Both the position numbers and the translations under genes were made by a program. Under the pieces are notes generated by a model. That model saw nothing but the letters and a program-made list of their open reading frames with translations. It was not told where the DNA came from and did no database searches. This document shows, piece by piece, positions 1 through 7,940 of a stretch of DNA of 14,928 nucleotides. Origin of the DNA: CAIKZZ01 sp035524595 (GTDB taxonomy: Bacteria > Pseudomonadota > Gammaproteobacteria > Steroidobacterales > Steroidobacteraceae); contig DATKOP010000071.1 of the NCBI GenBank assembly GCA_035524595.1, positions 1 through 14,928 on the forward strand. The letters run 5' to 3'. Numbering within the stretch: position 1 is the stretch's first letter; the number at the start of each line of letters is the position of its first letter.

Positions 1-1014
1 CCACAGCGGCTGCGGGCTCGCCTCGAACACCTCGGCGTAGCGCCGCTCGGCCCGCAGCCGCTCGGCCGCCGCCGCGTCGCGCTCGGCGAGCAGCGCCGTC
101 ACGATCAGCACGATCCCGGTCAGCGCACCGACGAAGGACCACAGCAGCACCAGCCCGCCGAGTTCCGGCAGCCCCGACATCAGGCCGCGGTCGAACGCGA
201 AGCTGAGCGCCGCGAGCGCCGACAGGAGCAGCGTCGCCGCCGCCGCGGTCACGAGGCCGAAGCGCATCGCGCCGACCACGACCAGCAGGAGCGACAGCAC
301 CACGATCGGCGAGCGCAGCACCGGCGCGAGCAGGGGATCCGAGATCAGCGCCAACGCGATCGCCGTCGCCAGCAGCGCGCCGAGGAACACGAGCGTGTGC
401 GCCGGCCGGGCGCGCAGCGGCGCGAGGCTCGCGCGCCGCAGCGTGATCAGCAGCGGCGCGAGCAGCAGCACGCCGACGCTGGCGTTGCTCCACCAGCGCA
501 GCCAGTAGAGCGGCGAGAAGGCGAACGGCGACGGCCCGATGAGGCCGAGCCCGGCGTCGCCGACGGTGGCGGTCAGCGCCATGCCGACGAATGCGGCCGC
601 GATGAAGAGCGGCACGTCGCGGGCGCGCGCGAACTCCGCGCCGAAGCCGCGCCGCTCGAGGATCCGCGCCGTGACCCATGAGCCGGCCGGCAGTGCGCAC
701 GCGATCACGACCGCCGCCGCGCGGCCCGTGCCCCGCCAGAGCTCGATCGCGAGTTCCGCCGCGAACACCGCCGGCCACAGGCGCCGGCCGTAGCGCACCA
801 GCGCGCCGACGGCGACGCCGCTCGGCAGGATCGGCAGCGGCAGGCGGGCACCCCAGCCCGGCAGCGAGTAGCCCAGCACCCCGGCGGCGAACGTGGCCGC
901 GAACAGCGCCAGCCCCGGCACCCACAGCCCGGCGGCGGGGCGTCGCGCCGCCCGCGGCTGGTCCGTTCCCGAGCGGTCCGTGCCGCGCCCGCCCGCGGCT
1001 CGATCCTCGCCCAT
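1..1014 (-). CDS. MASE1-PAS membrane sensor protein (3' end outside window)
   Basis: Only the first 338 residues are in the window, and the frame is open to the edge. After a hydrophilic start (residues 1-28) come many hydrophobic segments up to about residue 310, consistent with an eight-helix-type integral membrane sensor domain. The stretch WLRWWSNASVGVLLLAP (about 171-187) matches the MASE1 pattern of a W..WW motif followed by G.L...P. A short cytoplasmic linker rich in Ala, Glu and Arg follows, and RYAEVFEASPQPLW (325-338) looks like the opening of a PAS domain. MASE1 proteins usually end in a histidine kinase or GGDEF/EAL module; which one applies here cannot be seen. The ATG at 1014 was chosen because GAGG lies just upstream (3-nt spacer, rather short) and the reading runs straight into the domain. 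It is the last of three leftward genes, 73 bp after the Sel1-like gene, so co-transcription is possible. The domain call is fairly sure; the output function is unknown. Confidence 0.82.
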   Translation of the reverse strand, partial: MGEDRAAGGRGTDRSGTDQPRAARRPAAGLWVPGLALFAATFAAGVLGYSLPGWGARLPLPILPSGVAVGALVRYGRRLWPAVFAAELAIELWRGTGRAAAVVIACALPAGSWVTARILERRGFGAEFARARDVPLFIAAAFVGMALTATVGDAGLGLIGPSPFAFSPLYWLRWWSNASVGVLLLAPLLITLRRASLAPLRARPAHTLVFLGALLATAIALALISDPLLAPVLRSPIVVLSLLLVVVGAMRFGLVTAAAATLLLSALAALSFAFDRGLMSGLPELGGLVLLWSFVGALTGIVLIVTALLAERDAAAAERLRAERRYAEVFEASPQPLW

Positions 1015-1087
1015 CTGCCTCGCCCCGATTGAAATGTTCGACCGGACGATCCTAATCGGATCCGGCCCCGCTTGTCGCGATCCGCAG

Positions 1088-2278
1088 CTACTCGCAGCCG
1101 CGGGCGCGCCGGGCACCGGCGCCGCTGTCGGCCTCGAGCGCGGCGGCGGCCTCGGCCCCCGCCGCGGCGTCCGCCGGGCTCAGCGCCCGCTCGAGCCGCG
1201 GCCGCGCAGCCAGCGCCTCGGCCGCGACGCCGAGGTCGAGGCCGAAGCAGCCCTGCTCGGCCAGCCGGCCGGCGAGCGCCGCCCAGGCATAGCGATCCGC
1301 CGCCGACAGCCCGAGCGTGTCGAGACCCGCGGGCGGCACCGGCACGACGAGGCTGTCCGCGGGCGACCACGGGCGCGCGTCCTCGGCCAGCGGGTCGCGC
1401 GCCAGGAGCCCGAGCGCGAACACCGCGCCGCGGCGCGCGGCGGACTCGAGCGCCGCGCGCGCCGCCGCGGGATCGGGCGCCGGCGGGCAGTTGCTGAGCA
1501 GGCAGGCGCCGTAGATCGCCTCGGCGTCGGCATCCCGCTTGGCCGCGGCCTCGAGCCAGGAGCGGGCGACCGCCGGCTGGGCGTGCAGGTTCTCGAGCGC
1601 GAGGTAGAGCTGGGCGCGCGGCGCGCCAAGCAGCGCCGCGCTCGTCAGCCGTCCGGGCGGTGCGGCGCCCTCGATCGCCAGCTGCTCGAGGCTCGCGGCA
1701 TCGCCGTTGCGGGCACTCGCCTCCAGCTGGCGCTGGATGGCGGCCGGGTCGAAGCGGGCGGCGCCGCAGCTCGCGGCGAGCTGCCGCCCGGCCTCGCGTC
1801 GCGCGACGATCAGCGCCTCGAGCGCCTGGCCGGCGGCGGCGTCGCGCGCCGCCGCCCGCAGCTGGCTGCGCGCCTCGGCGGCCGCGGCGTCGTCGGCCGG
1901 GTCGCCGACGCGGCGGCAGAGCGCCTGCAGCTCGGCGAGCAGCGCGGCGCTGCCGGGCTCGCGGGCCGCCGCGAGCCGCCGCACGACCTCGGCGCCGTCG
2001 CCGGCGGCAATGAGCTCCGCGAGCTCGCGCGGCAGCGGCGCGGCCCTGAGGTGAGCGACCAGCGTCGCGCGCAGCAGCCGCGCGCTGAGCGACGGCGCGG
2101 CCGCCGCTGGCGCCGCGGGCGCCGCTGCGGTGGGCCGGTCGTAGGCGGCGGCGCGCGGCGCCACGGCCGGGGGCGCCGCCGCCGGCGCCGGCGGCGCGGG
2201 CTCGAGTTGCCACCACAGCGCGAGCGCGAGCGCCGCCGCGCCGCCGAGCGCGAGCAGCGCGAGGCGCGGGCGGCTCAA
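1088..2278 (-). CDS. Membrane-anchored Sel1-like repeat protein, function unknown
   Basis: The predicted protein has 396 residues. A short basic start is followed by one hydrophobic helix (about residues 6-23) and then a long Pro/Ala-rich linker (about 28-65), as in a single-pass inner-membrane protein with a periplasmic body. The body is Ala-rich and helical. Around 238-262 (ARSWLEAAAKRDADAEAIYG) and 273-295 (ARAALESAARRGAVFALGLL) it shows the spacing of Sel1/TPR-type helical repeats, which usually mediate protein contacts. Cysteines at about 121, 171, 259, 264, 344 and 395 could form disulfides if the body is periplasmic. The start codon is TTG: the gene overlaps the SIMPL gene stop as TTGA, there is no internal Met, and there is no clear Shine-Dalgarno, so translation is probably coupled to the upstream gene. 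The coding call is supported by the tight overlap and coherent domain layout. The repeat assignment is moderate, and no reaction or partner can be named. Confidence 0.72.
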   Translation of the reverse strand: MSRPRLALLALGGAAALALALWWQLEPAPPAPAAAPPAVAPRAAAYDRPTAAAPAAPAAAAPSLSARLLRATLVAHLRAAPLPRELAELIAAGDGAEVVRRLAAAREPGSAALLAELQALCRRVGDPADDAAAAEARSQLRAAARDAAAGQALEALIVARREAGRQLAASCGAARFDPAAIQRQLEASARNGDAASLEQLAIEGAAPPGRLTSAALLGAPRAQLYLALENLHAQPAVARSWLEAAAKRDADAEAIYGACLLSNCPPAPDPAAARAALESAARRGAVFALGLLARDPLAEDARPWSPADSLVVPVPPAGLDTLGLSAADRYAWAALAGRLAEQGCFGLDLGVAAEALAARPRLERALSPADAAAGAEAAAALEADSGAGARRARGCE

Positions 2279-3003
2279 GGGGCCGCGGCCGGCACGAGCT
2301 CGAAGCTCGCGCTCACGGTCGCCGCGAACGTCAGCTCGCCGGTCTGGTACGACTCGGCGTCCGCGCCCCGGCGCGCCGCCGCGTACAGCTGCGTCGGCAT
2401 CGGCGTCGGCCCCGCGCCGCCGCCCGCGACCACGCTGCGGACGTCGCCGAGCGCGGCGCCGAGCGCGCGGGCGATCACGAGCGCGTTGGCGCGCGCGTCG
2501 GCCACCGCGCGCGCGAGCGCCTCGCGCTCGAGCTCGGCGCGGCGGCTCGAGTCGAGGCGCGGCTCGCCGGCGAGGTTGGCGCCCGCGTCGAGGCCCTTCT
2601 CGAGCAGCTCGCCGAGGCGGTCAATGTCGCGCAGCTCGACGATCAGCTGCCGCTGCACGCTGTAGCCGGTCAGCCGTCGCGGCCGCTTGCCGTCGCCGGC
2701 GTCGTATTCCGGGTTGACCGCGAGGCGCGTGCTGCGTACGTCGGCCTCGGCCACGTTGAGCTCGCGCGCGACCGCGAGCAGCGACTTCATCACGCGGTTC
2801 GCCTCGGCGCGCGCGGCCTCGAGGGTCGGGGCGCGCGCGAGGATGCCGAGCGTGACCGTCGCCCGGTCGGGCGCGCCGCGGACCTCGCCGTGGCCGGCGA
2901 CGGTGACCAGCCGCTCGGCCGCGGCCTCGGCGGCATGGCCGGCGGCGGCGGCGAGCAGCGTCGCGGCGAGGAGCGCGACGGCGCTGGCGCGAAGGCGGAT
3001 CAT
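2275..3003 (-). CDS. SIMPL-domain (DUF541, YggE-like) exported protein
   Basis: The protein has 242 residues with a clear signal peptide: basic MIRLRAS, a hydrophobic core to about residue 20, and a likely cleavage after Ala-Gly-His-Ala near 24. The rest matches the SIMPL/DUF541 family. VTVAGHGEVRGAPDRATVTLGI (about 34-55) is the usual 'G.G.v...PD.a.v..g' opening. Helices rich in Ala, Glu and Arg follow, with N68 in the 'A...N..v..l' helix, then GYSVQRQLIVELRDIDRLGELL (117-138) and a C-terminal beta strand. E. coli YggE has been linked to lowered oxidative stress, but the molecular role of the family is poorly defined. The ATG at 3003 has GGGGAG six bases upstream. The gene is divergent from cytochrome c4 across 164 bp and is the likely first gene of the leftward group, coupled to the Sel1-like gene. 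Confidence 0.88.
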   Translation of the reverse strand: MIRLRASAVALLAATLLAAAAGHAAEAAAERLVTVAGHGEVRGAPDRATVTLGILARAPTLEAARAEANRVMKSLLAVARELNVAEADVRSTRLAVNPEYDAGDGKRPRRLTGYSVQRQLIVELRDIDRLGELLEKGLDAGANLAGEPRLDSSRRAELEREALARAVADARANALVIARALGAALGDVRSVVAGGGAGPTPMPTQLYAAARRGADAESYQTGELTFAATVSASFELVPAAAP

Positions 3004-3167
3004 CGGACGCTCCCCGGCTGGCGGCGCCGTGCCGCCCGGTCACGATACCAACGAGCGGCCGCGGCGCGCGGGGTTTCTCCGCGGGTGGAATTTTCCGCCT
3101 CGTCTCCGTACCATTTCGCGGCTTTGGACTCGGGTTCAGACAAGCCGGACGCGGCGGGCGGAGCGAT
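3004..3167. promoter_or_regulatory. Divergent intergenic region between SIMPL and cytochrome c4 genes
   Basis: This is the only space upstream of both the leftward SIMPL gene and the rightward cytochrome gene, so promoters for both should lie here. It is noticeably less GC-rich around 3080-3135 than the genes around it, and it includes a small dyad GGAATTTTCC (GGAA/TTCC arms around TT) near 3087-3096. I cannot find a convincing sigma-70 pair of -35 and -10 boxes for either direction. The assignment rests on gene arrangement rather than on recognised motifs. Confidence 0.4.
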
Positions 3168-3818
3168 ATGGGATTGATTCGACGGACGTTTTCGGTGCTT
3201 GCCGCGGCCCTCATGCTCGCCGGCCCGGGCGGCTGGGCGGGTGCGGCACGGGCCGAGGACGCCCCGGCGGGCGATGCGGCGCGCGGCGCGAAGCTCGGCT
3301 ACACCTGCTACGGGTGCCACGGTATCCCGGATTACCGCAACGCCTACCCCGGCTACCACGTGCCGAAGATCGGCGGCCAGCACTACGCGTACCTGGTCGC
3401 GGCGCTCGGCGAGTACCGCGCCGGGGCGCGTCAGCACCCGACGATGAAGGGCCAGGCCTCGAGCCTGAGCGAGCAGGACGCGCGCGATCTCGCGGCGTAC
3501 TTCGCGACCGCGAACCCGGTCAAGTCGGAAGGCAAGACGGCCGGCACCGCGCCGGCCGCGGCGGCGACCTGCGTCGCCTGCCACGGCAGCGACGGCGTCG
3601 GCATCACGCCCGACTACCCGACGCTCGCCGGCCAGCACGAGGACTACATCGAGCAGGCGCTCGCCGCCTACCGCAAGGGCGCGCGCCAGAACGCGGTCAT
3701 GAACGGCATGGCGGCGCAGCTCAAGGACGAGGACATCCGCGCGCTGGCCGCGTACTTCGCGCAGCAGTCGCCACCGCTGTGGGTGCCGCTGCCGCCGCAC
3801 GCCCCCGGGGCGAAGTGA
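3168..3818 (+). CDS. Di-haem cytochrome c4-type periplasmic electron carrier
   Basis: The protein has 216 residues with a Sec signal peptide (MGLIRRTF, hydrophobic core, likely cut after ARA near residue 29). Two class I cytochrome c domains follow in tandem. The haem-binding motifs are CYGCH (47-51) and CVACH (135-139). Each domain ends in the characteristic LAAYFA helix (about 108-113 and 192-197), and Met93 and Met178 or Met181 are the likely axial ligands. Two CxxCH domains at this length fit cytochrome c4, which passes electrons to terminal oxidases in the periplasm. The second domain is the more typical; in the first, a longer insertion with Tyr residues follows the CxxCH. The ATG at 3168 has GGAG four bases upstream. 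The stop overlaps the GTG start of the hydrolase gene, so the two are probably translated together. Alternative: a cytochrome c553-like dehydrogenase subunit. Confidence 0.88.
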   Translation: MGLIRRTFSVLAAALMLAGPGGWAGAARAEDAPAGDAARGAKLGYTCYGCHGIPDYRNAYPGYHVPKIGGQHYAYLVAALGEYRAGARQHPTMKGQASSLSEQDARDLAAYFATANPVKSEGKTAGTAPAAAATCVACHGSDGVGITPDYPTLAGQHEDYIEQALAAYRKGARQNAVMNGMAAQLKDEDIRALAAYFAQQSPPLWVPLPPHAPGAK

Positions 3819-4807
3819 GCGCGGGCGCCGAGCGCGATCCGAGGCCGGCGCAAGCCGGCCTCGCCGTCTCGGGCGTCACCGATTACGCGGGCGGCATCTC
3901 GGCGGTCGACACGCACTACCTGCGGCCGCGGCTCGACGCGAGCCACCTGATCGTGCATCGCGGCCGCGCCGCGTTCGTCGACACAGGCACGGCGCTCGCG
4001 GTGCCGCACCTCCTCGCGGCGCTCGAGGCGAAGGGCCTCGCGCGCGACGCGGTGGACTGGGTGCTGCTGACGCACATCCACCTCGACCACGCCGGCGGCG
4101 CCGGGGCGCTCGTCGAGCAGCTGCCGAACGCGCGCGTCGCGGTGCATCCGCGCGGCGCGGCCCACATCGCCGATCCCGCCCGGCTGGTCGGCGCGACCCG
4201 CAAGGTCTACGGCGACGCGGTCTACGAGCGGCTGTACGGCGAGATCCGGCCGGTGCCGGCCGAGCGGCTGGTGGTGACCGAGGACGGCGCGCGTCACGCG
4301 CTCGCCGGCCGCGCGCTGGAGTTCGTGCACACGCCGGGACACGCGCTGCACCACCAGGCGATCGTCGATGCCGAGGCGGGCGCGGTGTTCGCCGGCGACA
4401 CCTTCGGCGTCTCCTACCGCGAGTTCGACGTCGACGGCCGCGAGTTCATCCTGCCGGCCACCACGCCCTCGCAGTTCGACCCGCAGCAGCTGCACGGCTC
4501 GATCGACCGCATCGTCGCGCTCGCGCCGCGCGCGGTGTTCCTGACCCACTACAGCCGCGTCGTCGACGTCGCGCGGCTCGCGGCCGAGCTGCACGCGGCG
4601 CTCGAGGCGTACGTGGCGCTGGCGCGCCGCCACGGCGCGGATCCGGCGCGCGAGGCGCGGCTCTGCGAGGCGATCTTCGACTGGCACTCGGCGGCGCTCG
4701 ACCGGCACGGCTACGCCGGCACCCCGGCGACGCGTCACGCGCTGCTCGACGACGACATCGCGCTCAACGTCCAGGGGCTGCTCGGCTGGCTCGACCGCCG
4801 CGGCTGA
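3815..4807 (+). CDS. Metallo-beta-lactamase-fold hydrolase, substrate unknown
   Basis: The protein has 330 residues when started at the GTG that overlaps the cytochrome stop (GTGA). The same frame stays open far upstream, but there it only shadows the cytochrome gene. The MBL metal site is complete: THIHLDH (86-92) gives His87, His89, Asp91 and His92; TPGH gives His176; GDT gives Asp195; LTHY gives His245. This set predicts a binuclear metal centre as in COG0491-type hydrolases. A helical C-terminal part (about 255-330) follows the catalytic domain. There is no signal peptide, so it should be cytoplasmic, unlike the cytochrome it is coupled to. AcuI starts 21 bp downstream. A role as a thioesterase, lactonase or glyoxalase-II-like enzyme is possible but cannot be chosen from sequence. 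The fold call is firm; the substrate is open. Confidence 0.87.
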   Translation: MSAGAERDPRPAQAGLAVSGVTDYAGGISAVDTHYLRPRLDASHLIVHRGRAAFVDTGTALAVPHLLAALEAKGLARDAVDWVLLTHIHLDHAGGAGALVEQLPNARVAVHPRGAAHIADPARLVGATRKVYGDAVYERLYGEIRPVPAERLVVTEDGARHALAGRALEFVHTPGHALHHQAIVDAEAGAVFAGDTFGVSYREFDVDGREFILPATTPSQFDPQQLHGSIDRIVALAPRAVFLTHYSRVVDVARLAAELHAALEAYVALARRHGADPAREARLCEAIFDWHSAALDRHGYAGTPATRHALLDDDIALNVQGLLGWLDRRG

Positions 4808-4828
4808 GCGCGGCGACGCGAACGGACC

Positions 4829-5818
4829 ATGACACCATTCAAGGCGCTGCGCATCCACGGGCGCGACGGCGCGGTCGAGGCGCGCTTCGAGCGGATCGGG
4901 CTCGACGACCTCGCCGCCGGCGAGGTCGTGATCCGCGTGCGCTACTCGACCATCAACTACAAGGACGCGCTCGCCGCGACCGGCGCGGGGCGGATCCTGA
5001 AGCGCTATCCGCTGGTCGGCGGCATCGACCTCTCGGGCGAGGTCGAAAGCTCCGCCGACGCGCGCTTTCGGCCGGGCGAGCCGGTCGTGGTCACCGGCTG
5101 CGGCCTCTCGGAGACCCACGACGGCGGCTACGCCGAGTACGCGCGCGTGAAGGCCGAGTGGGTCGTCCCGCTGCCGGCCGGCCTCGGGCTCGACGACGCG
5201 ATGCGGATCGGCACCGCCGGCTACACCGCGGCGCTCGCGATCGACCGCCTCGAGCACAACGGCCAGAGGCCCGAGGCCGGCCCGATCGTCGTCACCGGCG
5301 CGACCGGCGGCGTCGGCTCGGTCGCGATCGACATGCTGGCCGGCCGCGGCTATGAGGTCGTCGCGCTGAGCGGCAAGACGTCGGCCGACGAGTACCTGAC
5401 CGCGATCGGCGCGGCGCGCATCCTGCGCCGCGGCGAGCTCGACCTCGGCCGGCGGCCGCTCGAGGCCGCGCTCTGGGCCGGTGCGATCGACAACCTCGGC
5501 GGCGAGGTGCTGACCTGGCTGACGCGCACGGTGGACTTCCACGGCAACATCGCCAGCATCGGCCTTGCGGCAAGTCCGGAGCTACACACGACCGTGATGC
5601 CCTTTATCCTGCGCGGCGTGAGCCTGCTCGGCGTCAATTCGGTCGCCAACACGCGCGAACTGCGGCTCAGGGTGTGGGACCGCATCGCCACCGACCTGAG
5701 GCCCCGCCACCTGGCGCGCATCGGCGCGCGCACGATCGACTTCGACGCGCTGCCGGCGGCGTTTGCCGACTACCTCGCCGGCGGGGTGCAGGGGCGGACG
5801 CTGGTCCGCATCGGCTGA
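4829..5818 (+). CDS. acuI: AcuI/YhdH-type acryloyl-CoA reductase (NADPH), MDR family
   Basis: The protein has 329 residues, the usual length for the family. It is a medium-chain dehydrogenase/reductase without the structural or catalytic zinc cysteines, of the YhdH/AcuI branch. Family landmarks are STINYKDALAATG (40-52), the GIDLSGEV segment (65-72), IGTAGYTA (127-134), the nucleotide-binding VTGATGGVGSVA (155-166), SGK (181-183, where NADPH phosphate contact is expected), LWAGAIDNLGG, and TTVMPFILRGVSLLGV towards the end. These align closely by eye with E. coli YhdH. Members reduce acryloyl-CoA to propionyl-CoA with NADPH and so protect against toxic acrylyl-CoA. The gene starts 21 bp after the hydrolase stop with only a weak ribosome site, and prpB follows after 35 bp. 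That context supports a propionyl-CoA link. Alternative: a broader quinone reductase-like activity, as in older annotations. Confidence 0.88.
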   Translation: MTPFKALRIHGRDGAVEARFERIGLDDLAAGEVVIRVRYSTINYKDALAATGAGRILKRYPLVGGIDLSGEVESSADARFRPGEPVVVTGCGLSETHDGGYAEYARVKAEWVVPLPAGLGLDDAMRIGTAGYTAALAIDRLEHNGQRPEAGPIVVTGATGGVGSVAIDMLAGRGYEVVALSGKTSADEYLTAIGAARILRRGELDLGRRPLEAALWAGAIDNLGGEVLTWLTRTVDFHGNIASIGLAASPELHTTVMPFILRGVSLLGVNSVANTRELRLRVWDRIATDLRPRHLARIGARTIDFDALPAAFADYLAGGVQGRTLVRIG

Positions 5819-5853
5819 GCTATCATGCACCGCACCAATTCGAGGGCCGCCGC

Positions 5854-6735
5854 ATGACCCGTACCCCGACCTCGGCCGGCGAGCGCCTCTGGGCGGCGCT
5901 CGAGCAGGAGCGCCCGCTGCAGGTGGCCGGTGCCGTGAACGCCTACAGCGCGCTGCTCGCCGAGAAGGCGGGGTTCCGCGCGCTCTACCTGTCCGGCGCC
6001 GGCGTCGCGAACGCGTCCTTCGGGCTGCCGGACCTCGGCATCACCTCGCTCAACGACGTCTGCGAGGACGTGCGGCGCATCACCGGCGCCACCGACCTGC
6101 CGCTGCTGGTCGACGCCGATACCGGCTGGGGCGCGGCGTTCAACATCGCGCGCACGGCGGCCGACCTGATCCGCTCCGGCGCCGGCGGCATGCACCTCGA
6201 GGACCAGGTGGCGGCCAAGCGCTGCGGCCACCGGCCGGGCAAGGCGCTGGTCTCGACCGAGGAGATGGTCGACCGCATCAAGGCCGCGGTCGACGGCCGC
6301 ACCGACGACGAGTTCGTGATCATGGCGCGCACCGACGCGCACGCGGTCGAGGGCCAGCAGGCCGCGGTCGACCGCGCGCTCGCCTACGTCGAGGCCGGCG
6401 CCGACATGATCTTCGCCGAGGCGCTCGCCACGCTCGCCGAGTACCGCCAGTTCACTGGCGCGGTGGACGTGCCGGTGCTCGCCAACATCACCGAGTTCGG
6501 CAAGACGCCGCTGTACACCGTCGAGGAGCTGAAGGGCGCCGGCGTCGGCCTCGTGCTCTACCCGCTGTCGGCCTTCCGCGCGATGTCGCAGGCGGCGCTC
6601 GCGGTCTACCACGAGCTCAGGCGGGCCGGCACCCAGAAGGGCATTCTCGACCGGATGCAGACGCGCGCCGAGCTCTACGAGGTGCTCGGCTATCACGACT
6701 ACGAGAAGAAGCTCGACGAGCTGTACTCGAAGTAA
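5854..6735 (+). CDS. prpB: 2-methylisocitrate lyase
   Basis: The protein has 293 residues, typical for PrpB. This enzyme of the isocitrate lyase/PEP mutase superfamily splits (2S,3R)-2-methylisocitrate into pyruvate and succinate, the last step of the methylcitrate cycle in the cytoplasm. Visible landmarks are GAVNAYSALLAEKAGF near the start, LSGAGVANASFGLPDLG (46-62), the Mg-binding region LLVDADTGWG (84-93), HLEDQ (114-118), the catalytic KRCGHRPGK loop (122-130) with its Cys, IMARTDA, and NITEFGKTP (about 211-219). The KRCGHR form and short length favour methylisocitrate lyase over isocitrate lyase. GAGGG lies 7 bases before the ATG. A TATCAT hexamer at 5821-5826 could be a -10 box, but there is no good -35, so read-through from acuI is at least as likely. 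prpC follows after 38 bp. Confidence 0.95.
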   Translation: MTRTPTSAGERLWAALEQERPLQVAGAVNAYSALLAEKAGFRALYLSGAGVANASFGLPDLGITSLNDVCEDVRRITGATDLPLLVDADTGWGAAFNIARTAADLIRSGAGGMHLEDQVAAKRCGHRPGKALVSTEEMVDRIKAAVDGRTDDEFVIMARTDAHAVEGQQAAVDRALAYVEAGADMIFAEALATLAEYRQFTGAVDVPVLANITEFGKTPLYTVEELKGAGVGLVLYPLSAFRAMSQAALAVYHELRRAGTQKGILDRMQTRAELYEVLGYHDYEKKLDELYSK

Positions 6736-6773
6736 CGAACGCCGCAAGCGGGCTGGGCCGCAGAGGTAACGCC

Positions 6774-7940
6774 GTGTCAGACACCGTCAACATGCCGAAC
6801 CCGATGACCTCGAAGCCGAAGAAGTCGGTGGCGCTCTCGGGCGTCGCGGCGGGCAACACCGCGCTGTGCACGGTCGGTCGCTCCGGCAACGACCTGCACT
6901 ACCGCGGCTACGACATCCTCGAGACGGCCGAGAACGCCGAGTTCGAGGAGATCGCGTACCTGCTGATCCACGGCAGCCTGCCGCACGCCGCGGAGCTGCG
7001 GGCCTACAAGCAGAAGCTGCAGGCGCTGCGGGGCATCCCGCGCGTCGTGCGCGACGTGCTCGAGGCGCTGCCGGCGGCGAGCCACCCGATGGACGTGATG
7101 CGCAGCGCCGTCTCGGCGCTCGGCTGCGCGCTGCCGGAGAAGGACGACCACGGCGGCGGCGGCGCGCGCGACATCGCCGACCGGCTGATCGCGAGCCTGG
7201 GCTCCATGCTCTGCTACTGGTACCACTACAGCCACGCCGGCCGGCGCATCGAGGTCGAGACCGACGACGACTCGATCGGCGCCCACTTCCTGCACCTGCT
7301 GCACGGCGTGCCGCCGCCGGAGGAGTGGGCGCGCGCGATGCACACCTCGCTGAACCTCTACGCCGAGCACGAGTTCAACGCCAGCACCTTCGCTGCCCGG
7401 GTCGTCGCCGGCACCGGCGCCGACGTCTACTCGGCGGTGACCGCGGCGATCGGCGCGCTGCGCGGCCCGAAGCACGGCGGCGCCAACGAGGTGGCCTTCG
7501 AGGTCCAGAAGCGCTACCCGACGCCCGACGAGGCCGAGGCGGACGTGCGCCGCCGGGTCGCGAACAAGGAGGTCATCATCGGCTTCGGCCACCCGGTGTA
7601 CACGATCGCCGACCCGCGCAACGAGATCATCAAGCGGGTCGCCAAGCGGCTCGCGGACCGCGCCCGCGACACGCGCATGTACGACGTCGCCGCCCGCCTC
7701 GAGGCGGTGATGCGCGAGGTCAAGAACATGTTCCCGAACCTCGACTGGTTCAGCGCCGTCAGCTACCACATGATGGCGGTGCCGACCGAGATGTTCACGC
7801 CGCTGTTCGTGATCTCGCGCACCACCGGCTGGTGCGCGCACATCATCGAGCAGCGCGAGGACGGCAAGATCATCCGCCCGAGCGCGAACTACGTCGGACC
7901 CGAGCCCCGGCCGTTCGTGCCGCTCGCCGCGCGCAGCTGA
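6774..7940 (+). CDS. prpC: 2-methylcitrate synthase
   Basis: The enzyme condenses propionyl-CoA with oxaloacetate to 2-methylcitrate, the entry step of the methylcitrate cycle. It has 388 residues if started at GTG 6774, which has AGAGG seven bases upstream; an ATG at 6792 is possible but has no such site. It is a short citrate synthase-family protein of PrpC length. The catalytic set is visible: His234 in KHGGANE, His273 in GFGHPVYTIADPR (270-282) and Asp324 in LDWFS. YRGYD (43-47) near the N terminus and the C-terminal RPSANYVGP are typical of PrpC. The motif 'GHPVYT..DPRN' and its pairing with prpB favour methylcitrate synthase over the housekeeping citrate synthase. The last 52 bp overlap the 3' end of the opposing histidine kinase gene. 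Confidence 0.95.
   Translation: MSDTVNMPNPMTSKPKKSVALSGVAAGNTALCTVGRSGNDLHYRGYDILETAENAEFEEIAYLLIHGSLPHAAELRAYKQKLQALRGIPRVVRDVLEALPAASHPMDVMRSAVSALGCALPEKDDHGGGGARDIADRLIASLGSMLCYWYHYSHAGRRIEVETDDDSIGAHFLHLLHGVPPPEEWARAMHTSLNLYAEHEFNASTFAARVVAGTGADVYSAVTAAIGALRGPKHGGANEVAFEVQKRYPTPDEAEADVRRRVANKEVIIGFGHPVYTIADPRNEIIKRVAKRLADRARDTRMYDVAARLEAVMREVKNMFPNLDWFSAVSYHMMAVPTEMFTPLFVISRTTGWCAHIIEQREDGKIIRPSANYVGPEPRPFVPLAARS

Noticed and set aside
893..2665. A plus-strand open frame of about 590 codons opposite the Sel1-like and SIMPL genes.
   Set aside because: It is antisense to a gene pair with a signal peptide, a family match and a coding overlap; its own translation is Arg/Gly/Ala-rich with no domain.
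3668..5542. A long minus-strand open frame antisense to the cytochrome, hydrolase and acuI genes.
   Set aside because: Its composition is that of an antisense shadow (Arg, Val, Ala, Asp, Gly), and it lies opposite three genes with complete active-site motifs.
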